A stretch of 64,000 bases of DNA, taken from contig JADJSH010000018.1 in NCBI GenBank assembly GCA_016711805.1, forward strand, positions 78,277 to 142,276. The letters are read 5' to 3'. This DNA comes from Bacteroidota bacterium. Lineage in GTDB: Bacteria; Bacteroidota; Bacteroidia; B-17B0; Aurantibacillaceae. How positions within the stretch are numbered: position 1 is the stretch's first letter; every line of letters starts with the position of its first letter. The position numbers and the translations under genes are program-made. Below the pieces are notes generated by a model. The model saw nothing but the letters and a program-made list of their open reading frames with translations, did not search any database and was not told the DNA's origin. Below, piece by piece: positions 58,628-64,000 of the stretch.

Positions 58628-59826
58628 GTGAATTCAAAAACTTTAATATTATTCACAAATACTTTTCCTTATTCAAAGGGGGAGGAATTTTTAGAGACAG
58701 AAATTTTATTTTTAGCTGATAGTTTTAAACAAATTGTAATTTATCCTTTTAATCAAGAAGGTGAAAGGAGGAAGTTGCCAGATAATGTAACTGTTAAAAC
58801 AATTGCGTTTTCAAATGATTTGTCCTCAAAAAATATTATTCTGAAGTATTGGATTCAAATTTTACATGTATTAAAATATGAGTTATTGTTTTCGAAATAC
58901 CGAATGGTTTTTTAAAAATATTAAGAGTCATTGTAATATTTTGATATGGAATTTACATAATGCTCTTGTTTTAAAGCAAGAGTTGGATAATTATAATTCA
59001 ACTGAAATGAAACTATATTCATATTGGTTTAATAATTGGGGAAGATTATTGAGTTTACTTCATTTAATTTCGTTTAAAAAATTAGAATTTGTAACGAGGG
59101 TTCATGGTTATGATTATGATCCCACAAGAAAAAAGGATGGTTTTATTCCGTTTCGAAATTTTGAAATGCATCAGGTGTCTCAAATATTTTCAATCAGTAA
59201 TTATGGAGTTCGTTTATTGAAGAGAGAATATTCGTTTTTCAAGGAAACTCATTTATCAAGATTGGGTGTAAGTGATCAAGGAAACAATCCTATTATGGCT
59301 AGTGATGTTTTTCATATTGTATCGTGTTCTTCATTAATTAAACTAAAAAGGGTTGATTTAATTGTAGATATATTAATGCATATGACCTTTCCAAGTTAAA
59401 TGGACTCATTTTGGAGATGGAGATTTATTAAATGATGTGATTTGTTAAATCAAAAATCTACCTGCAAAAACATAAGTTGCAGATTTCAAAGGATTTAAAT
59501 CTAATCAAAGTGTTATTGATTTCTATAAAGATAAGCCAGTTGATTTGTTTGTAAATGTAAGCGAAATTGAAGGTATTCCGGTATCAATTATGGAGGCGAT
59601 TAGTTTTGGGATACCTTGTATAGGAACCAATGTGGGTGGAGTGAGTGAAATTGTAAATGAACAAACTGGTTTTTTAATTGACAAAAATTTTGAACCTAAT
59701 GAAGTTGCAGAGTTATTAAGTAAATATTTATCGAAATTGCCTCTCGAAAAAAATGAATTTAGACTAGGAGTAAAGTTGTTCTGGAAAGAGAATTACGATG
59801 CGAGCACAATTACAAAAATTTATTGA
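58628..59826 (+). CDS. Family 4-type glycosyltransferase, frameshifted
   Basis: Three fragments (58628-58915, 58878-59399, 59545-59826) plus the intervening frame make one enzyme. The N-terminus reads LILFTNTFPYSKGEEFLETE, the middle KLYSYWFNNWGRLLSLLHLI and VTRVHGYDYDPTRKKDG, and the C-terminus EIEGIPVSIMEAISFGIPCI. It closely parallels the intact gene at 61053, which helped to order the fragments. Breaks near 58905, 59397 and 59430-59480. The GTG start is tentative. Confidence 0.7.
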
Positions 59827-59844
59827 CGCCTTAAATTAGTTATT

Positions 59845-61047
59845 TTGAAACTTTTATATTTATATAATTATAATCCTAGTCTTTCGGGAGTTAATAATAA
59901 GATTATTGCCAAAATAAAATGGTTAAAAGATTTGGGTTTGGACGTTACAGTTCTTTGCTTTACTGACCAATCAGTTCACCCCGAATTGTCTGAATTTAAA
60001 GTGATATATGCCCCGCCTCAGGTTACTGTTAAATTGCACAGAATTTTTAATTTAAAGTACTTGAATTTTATAACCCAAATTGTAAAGGATTACAAAGTAA
60101 ATAACTACTACAAAAAGCAGTTATCGAAAGTGGATTTTGATTTATTGGTTATGAGATATAACACATCAAATTACCATTTCAATAAGTTAGTTTCTGAATT
60201 TAAACATAAATTTATTTTTGAGCATAATACGCTTGAATTAGAACAATTGAAATTACAGTATAAAGGATTTTTTCAATCACATTCCTGGATTTCTTATACT
60301 TATTTTTCGGAAAAATTTTTCGGACCGAAAACATTGTCAAATGCAGCTGGTATCATCGGTGTTACCCATGAAATTACTAACTATGAAAAAAACAGAATTT
60401 CGTCTAAAAATAAACTGCCATTGTCAATTACAATTTCGAACGGAATAAATGTCAGTGATTATCCAATCCATATTCCAAAGCAATTTGATTCAGAGATAAA
60501 CTTGGTTATTGTTCTAGGAGTTACTGCGGCTTGGCATGGTTTAGAGAGAATCATTAATGGTTTAAATAATTATAAAGGCGGTAAAAAGATCACGCTCTAT
60601 ATCATTGGAAATGTAAATGAAATTAAATGCTCCAAAGCCATATACATGGGTTATATGAATTCCAAAGAAATGAATGATTTTTTTAAAACTCATAATATTC
60701 ATTTAGGTATAGCATCTTTAGCCTTACATAAAATTAATATTAAAGAGGCCTCGGTTTTAAAAGCAAGAGAGTATTTAGCTCGTGGTATTCCGTTTTTATA
60801 TGGATACATTGACACGGATTTAGCGAATGAATCAACTATAAGTGATTTTGTATTGCAAGTAGAAGCAAATGATACCGAAATTGATATTAAAAAATTGATA
60901 GAATTTCATAATACTATTTCAAAAATTGATAATTGTCCGCAAAAAATAAGGGATTTTGCTTTTCACAAGGTAGATATGTCTGTAAAAATGCAGCAATACA
61001 AAAAGTTTTTGGAAGACATTATGGATATTAAAAATAAGATTAAATAG
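59845..61047 (+). CDS. Glycosyltransferase, GT-B type
   Basis: A 400-residue protein with an N-terminal acceptor-type half (LYLYNYNPSLSGVNNKIIAK, then WLKDLGLDVTVLC) and a C-terminal half containing ITISNGINVSDYPI, VLGVTAAWHGLERIINGLNN and a late REYLARGIPFLYGYID. The pattern fits a family 4-like glycosyltransferase, although the E-x7-E motif is weak. It starts with TTG; no better start was seen. The frame is intact. Confidence 0.7.
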   Translation: MKLLYLYNYNPSLSGVNNKIIAKIKWLKDLGLDVTVLCFTDQSVHPELSEFKVIYAPPQVTVKLHRIFNLKYLNFITQIVKDYKVNNYYKKQLSKVDFDLLVMRYNTSNYHFNKLVSEFKHKFIFEHNTLELEQLKLQYKGFFQSHSWISYTYFSEKFFGPKTLSNAAGIIGVTHEITNYEKNRISSKNKLPLSITISNGINVSDYPIHIPKQFDSEINLVIVLGVTAAWHGLERIINGLNNYKGGKKITLYIIGNVNEIKCSKAIYMGYMNSKEMNDFFKTHNIHLGIASLALHKINIKEASVLKAREYLARGIPFLYGYIDTDLANESTISDFVLQVEANDTEIDIKKLIEFHNTISKIDNCPQKIRDFAFHKVDMSVKMQQYKKFLEDIMDIKNKIK

Positions 61048-61052
61048 TTTTA

Positions 61053-62261
61053 ATGCCTGAAAGTACTAAACATAAAACTCTTTTACTTTTTACAGATAAA
61101 TATCCATTGAGTAAAACTCAGGAGGCTTATATAGATAATGAACTTAGTTATTTATTGACGCGATTTAAAAAAATAGTTTTCATACCAGTAGATGCTTCAG
61201 GCACTAGTCGAATTAATTTTGAAAATACAGAAGTATTGGATATTCATAAACAAGTAATAGTCAGTAAATGGAAATTAGTAAGTCATATAAAACTTATAGT
61301 TTCTTTTCTATTATTGGAGGCAAAAAACAAAAAGTCAGGCGGATTAATATTTAATTTAAAAAAAATATTTAATGCTATTAATTATTCGGAGTCAGTTAAA
61401 TCCTACATGACTAAAAATAATTTAAATGAATCAAATACCGTGTTGTATTCTTACTGGTTTTATCATTGGAGTTTGGTGTGCGCTGTATTGAAATATGACA
61501 ACCCTTTACTGAAGGCTTTTTCAAGAGCTCATTTAAATGATTTGTATGTTGAATTTAATCAAAATCAATTTACGGGTGTAAAACTTCATTATTTAAATGC
61601 TGTACTCCCTATTTCAAATCATGGGACTAACTATTTGATTACGCAATTCCCAAAATATCAAGAAAAAATTAAAACCCATTATTTAGGAGTAAATGATTTG
61701 GGTGTCAATAATCTACATTTCGATTTTAATAAATTTACAGTAGTATCTTGTTCTGCTATAAGAAACGAAAAACGGATTGATAAAATAGTTGAAACATTAA
61801 AACATATCGATTTTCCTATAACGTGGATACATTTTGGAGATGGTCCTTGTATGCAAATGGTAAAAGATGCTTGTGAAAAATTACCAAATCATATTCACGT
61901 TGAATTGAAAGGCTTCACGCCAAATCATATTGTTAAGGACTATTATTTGAAAAATCAGATTAATTTATTTTTAAATTTTAGCAGCGCTGAAGGGCTCCCG
62001 GTATCTATTATGGAAATTATTAGTTTTGGTATTCCTGTTATGGCGACAGCTATTTATGGAACTCCAGAGGCAGTTCCTGAAATGGTTGGCGAACTTATTG
62101 ATTTGGATTTTGATCCTGTAAAAGTTGCAAGTAAAATTACTGATTTTAAAAACTCTCATAAAAATACTGATGAATTTAGGGTAGGAGTGAGGCAGTTTTG
62201 GGAGAAAAATTTTAATGCAAAAGATAATTATTTACATTTTTCAAATGAACTTGCATCATAA
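61053..62261 (+). CDS. Family 4-type glycosyltransferase, paralogue of the 58628 gene
   Basis: An intact 402-residue GT-B enzyme: LLLFTDKYPLSKTQEAYIDN at the start, VLYSYWFYHWSLVCAVLKYD in the middle, then VVSCSAIRNEKRIDKIVETL, ITWIHFGDGPCMQM, and SAEGLPVSIMEIISFGIPVM with the E-x7-E motif. Similarity to the broken gene at 58628 is clear along the whole length, so the two probably arose by duplication and add similar residues or linkages. Confidence 0.86.
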   Translation: MPESTKHKTLLLFTDKYPLSKTQEAYIDNELSYLLTRFKKIVFIPVDASGTSRINFENTEVLDIHKQVIVSKWKLVSHIKLIVSFLLLEAKNKKSGGLIFNLKKIFNAINYSESVKSYMTKNNLNESNTVLYSYWFYHWSLVCAVLKYDNPLLKAFSRAHLNDLYVEFNQNQFTGVKLHYLNAVLPISNHGTNYLITQFPKYQEKIKTHYLGVNDLGVNNLHFDFNKFTVVSCSAIRNEKRIDKIVETLKHIDFPITWIHFGDGPCMQMVKDACEKLPNHIHVELKGFTPNHIVKDYYLKNQINLFLNFSSAEGLPVSIMEIISFGIPVMATAIYGTPEAVPEMVGELIDLDFDPVKVASKITDFKNSHKNTDEFRVGVRQFWEKNFNAKDNYLHFSNELAS

Positions 62262-62264
62262 ATC

Positions 62265-63011
62265 ATGTCTAATTTAAAAACTATATGTTTCATTATTCAG
62301 GCTCGAACTGGATCTACACGTTTACCGGACAAAATGTTATTGCCCTTTTATAATCAAAAAATAATACTTGATTTGATTATAGAAAAGTTGCTTGAGAGGT
62401 TTATGCCTCAGCAAATTATTTTAGCGACAACCACAAATAGTAAAGATGATTTACTTGAACAAGTAGCTATAAAGCATCGCATCCCTTTTTTTAGAGGTGA
62501 TGAAAATAATGTTTTAAAACGGTTTGTGGATTGCGCTGATGCGAATCATGTAAAACATTTAATTCGTGTTTGTGCAGATAATCCATTTTTAGATCTTGAT
62601 TTATTATGTGAATTGATAGAAAGTATAGATTATGATAAAGTTGATTATGCCTCTTATTGCATTAATGAAACACCTTCAATAAAAACTCATTTTGGTTTTT
62701 TTGCTGAATACGTTTCATTAGAAGCCTTAAAAAAGGTTCAGTCAAATACAAATGATGTTCTTTATTTAGAACACGTGACGAATTTCATCTATGCAAATCC
62801 AAGTATGTTTAAAATCTATTGGAAGCATGTTCCGAGTTTAATCACCGAAAATATAGGAGTGAGATTAACGGTTGATACAATTGAAGATTTTGAGGCATGT
62901 AAATTGATATACAAAAGTTTGATATATAATCAGCAATTAAATTATTTAAATATTATAAATTATATTAATTTACATGCAAGTTTAAAAAGAACAAATGATT
63001 TTTCAAATTAA
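62265..63011 (+). CDS. SpsF-like cytidylyltransferase
   Basis: A nucleotidyltransferase with the signature FIIQARTGSTRLPDKMLLPF, then ILATTTNSKDDLLEQVAIKH, FFRGDENNVLKRFVDCAD and IRVCADNPFLDLDLLCELI. Relatives (SpsF, NeuA-like) activate a sialic-type or other acidic sugar with CMP. It lies just before a NeuB-like gene, so the two probably make and activate a second nonulosonic acid or similar sugar. Length is normal (248). Confidence 0.8.
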   Translation: MSNLKTICFIIQARTGSTRLPDKMLLPFYNQKIILDLIIEKLLERFMPQQIILATTTNSKDDLLEQVAIKHRIPFFRGDENNVLKRFVDCADANHVKHLIRVCADNPFLDLDLLCELIESIDYDKVDYASYCINETPSIKTHFGFFAEYVSLEALKKVQSNTNDVLYLEHVTNFIYANPSMFKIYWKHVPSLITENIGVRLTVDTIEDFEACKLIYKSLIYNQQLNYLNIINYINLHASLKRTNDFSN

Positions 63012-63015
63012 AAAC

Positions 63016-64000
63016 ATGAAAAGTAATAGCATATACATTATTGGAGAAATCGGACAAAATCATAATGGTTCGGTTGATATTGCAAAATTGATTATTGATG
63101 CTGCAGCTCGTCCGATCAAGGAAGATTTATTTGGTTTAGAATTAAAACCAATGAATGCTGTAAAATTAACAAAGCGAGATTTGGGAGCAGAGTTGTCTGA
63201 TTCACAAATGGTAAAGCCATATACCTCTGCGCATTCCTTTGGAAAAACATATGGTGAACACAGGGCTTTTTTAGAATTAAATGACGAGCAACATTTCGAA
63301 TGTTATAAACATGCCAAGAGTTACGGATTAGATTTTGTAGAAACGTTATGTGCTATTGGATGCTTGTCTCTTTTAAAATTATTTGCTCCAGACTATTTGA
63401 AGGTTGCATCTAGAGATTTAACTAACTTGCCATTGTTAAACGCATTGGCAGAAACTAGAATCCCTATTATTTTGTCTACTGGAATGGCCGGTAAAAAAGA
63501 ACTAGATAATGCACTTGAAGTGATTACGAAATATCATAATCATATTTCAATACTTCACTGTGTGTCTCAGTATCCAACGGAACCTCAAAACACGAATTTA
63601 AATACGATTAAGTATTTGCAGAAAAACTACCCTCAGTATACGATAGGTTATTCAGATCATACAATCGGTATTTCTACTCCAGTTGCAGCAGTAGCTATGG
63701 GTTCTCAAATTATTGAAAAACACATTACACTTGATAGAAGAATGAAAGGAACCGATCAAGCTGGTTCTTTGGGACCAGATGGTATCAATAGAATGGTAAG
63801 AGATATAAGGGTTTTAGAAATGGCATTTGGTAAAGAAGAATTATTTATTGATCCAAGTGTGCAATTGGCAAAAGAAAAACTAGAGAGGTCGATAGCTACA
63901 AATAAGACTATTAAAAAGGAGATGTAATCACTGAAAATGATTTACATTTATTATCACCAGGAGATGGTTTGAAATGGATAGATAAGGATAAAGTTATTGG
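63016..64000 (+). CDS. NeuB/SpsE-like nonulosonic acid synthase, frameshifted and cut by the right edge
   Basis: The NeuB barrel is evident: IYIIGEIGQNHNGSVDIAKL, KLTKRDLGAE, DYLKVASRDLTNLPLLNALA, ILSTGMAGKKELDNALEVI, LHCVSQYPTEPQNTNLNTI, GYSDHTIGISTPVA, IIEKHITLDRRMKGTDQAGS. The first frame ends at 63927, but another frame continues at once into a SAF-type ending (KGDVITENDLHLLSPGDGLK) that runs to the window edge, so an A-run near 63913 probably contains an error. ATG 63016 is preferred over 62995. It differs from pseI, implying another sugar product. Confidence 0.82.

Overview
The window is AT-rich and bacterial, and almost certainly from the phylum Bacteroidota. The evidence is two type IX secretion (T9SS) C-terminal sorting domains, a TonB-dependent receptor with an N-terminal carboxypeptidase-like domain, a UpxY/NusG-type antiterminator, a PID-CTERM/exosortase mini-locus, and TAnnTTTG-type promoter boxes. 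The genus cannot be read from the sequence. No rRNA, tRNA, CRISPR array or insertion sequence was recognised.

Layout. 1-9.4 kb: the end of a large T9SS adhesin, then mostly plus-strand housekeeping and envelope genes (prolyl oligopeptidase, kdsB, aroK, an Ntox23-like protein, two lipoproteins), with minus-strand genes for a glucosaminidase/LysM protein, an AlkD-like repair protein and a DUF1571 protein. 9.4-16.5 kb: a seven-gene minus-strand run (HTH regulator, ispD, PolX-like PHP protein, TonB-C-like protein, TPR protein, zinc-ribbon membrane protein, GH3 protein). 16.7-24.9 kb: plus-strand envelope genes, including tandem beta-barrel/thrombospondin-3 proteins and SPOR-domain proteins. 25.1-30.7 kb: a TonB-dependent receptor and an M16 protease, both broken by many frameshifts. 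30.8-35 kb: minus strand, with a T9SS protein of about thirteen 29-residue repeats, glyA, and the exosortase locus.

35 kb to the right edge is one large plus-strand surface-polysaccharide locus: wzc, upxY, a sugar epimerase, a winged-helix regulator with its own promoter and operator, a Wzm/Wzt ABC exporter, an acyltransferase, a PhyH-type oxygenase, pseudaminic acid genes (pseB, pseC, pseF, pseH, pseI; pseG not seen), then formyltransferase, PIG-L deacetylase, methyltransferase, several glycosyltransferases, and a second SpsF/NeuB-like pair at the edge. Together these would make, activate, modify, assemble and export a glycan containing nonulosonic acid.

Sequence quality is a major theme. 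About 18 genes are broken by single-base shifts, mostly in homopolymers, concentrated at 25-31 kb and 49-60 kb. A roughly 1.1 kb block at 53.2-54.3 kb is homopolymer mush with 982 consecutive bases lacking any A on the plus strand. Both look like sequencing or assembly error rather than biology. Where fragments clearly belong to one gene, I list the merged gene and say so.
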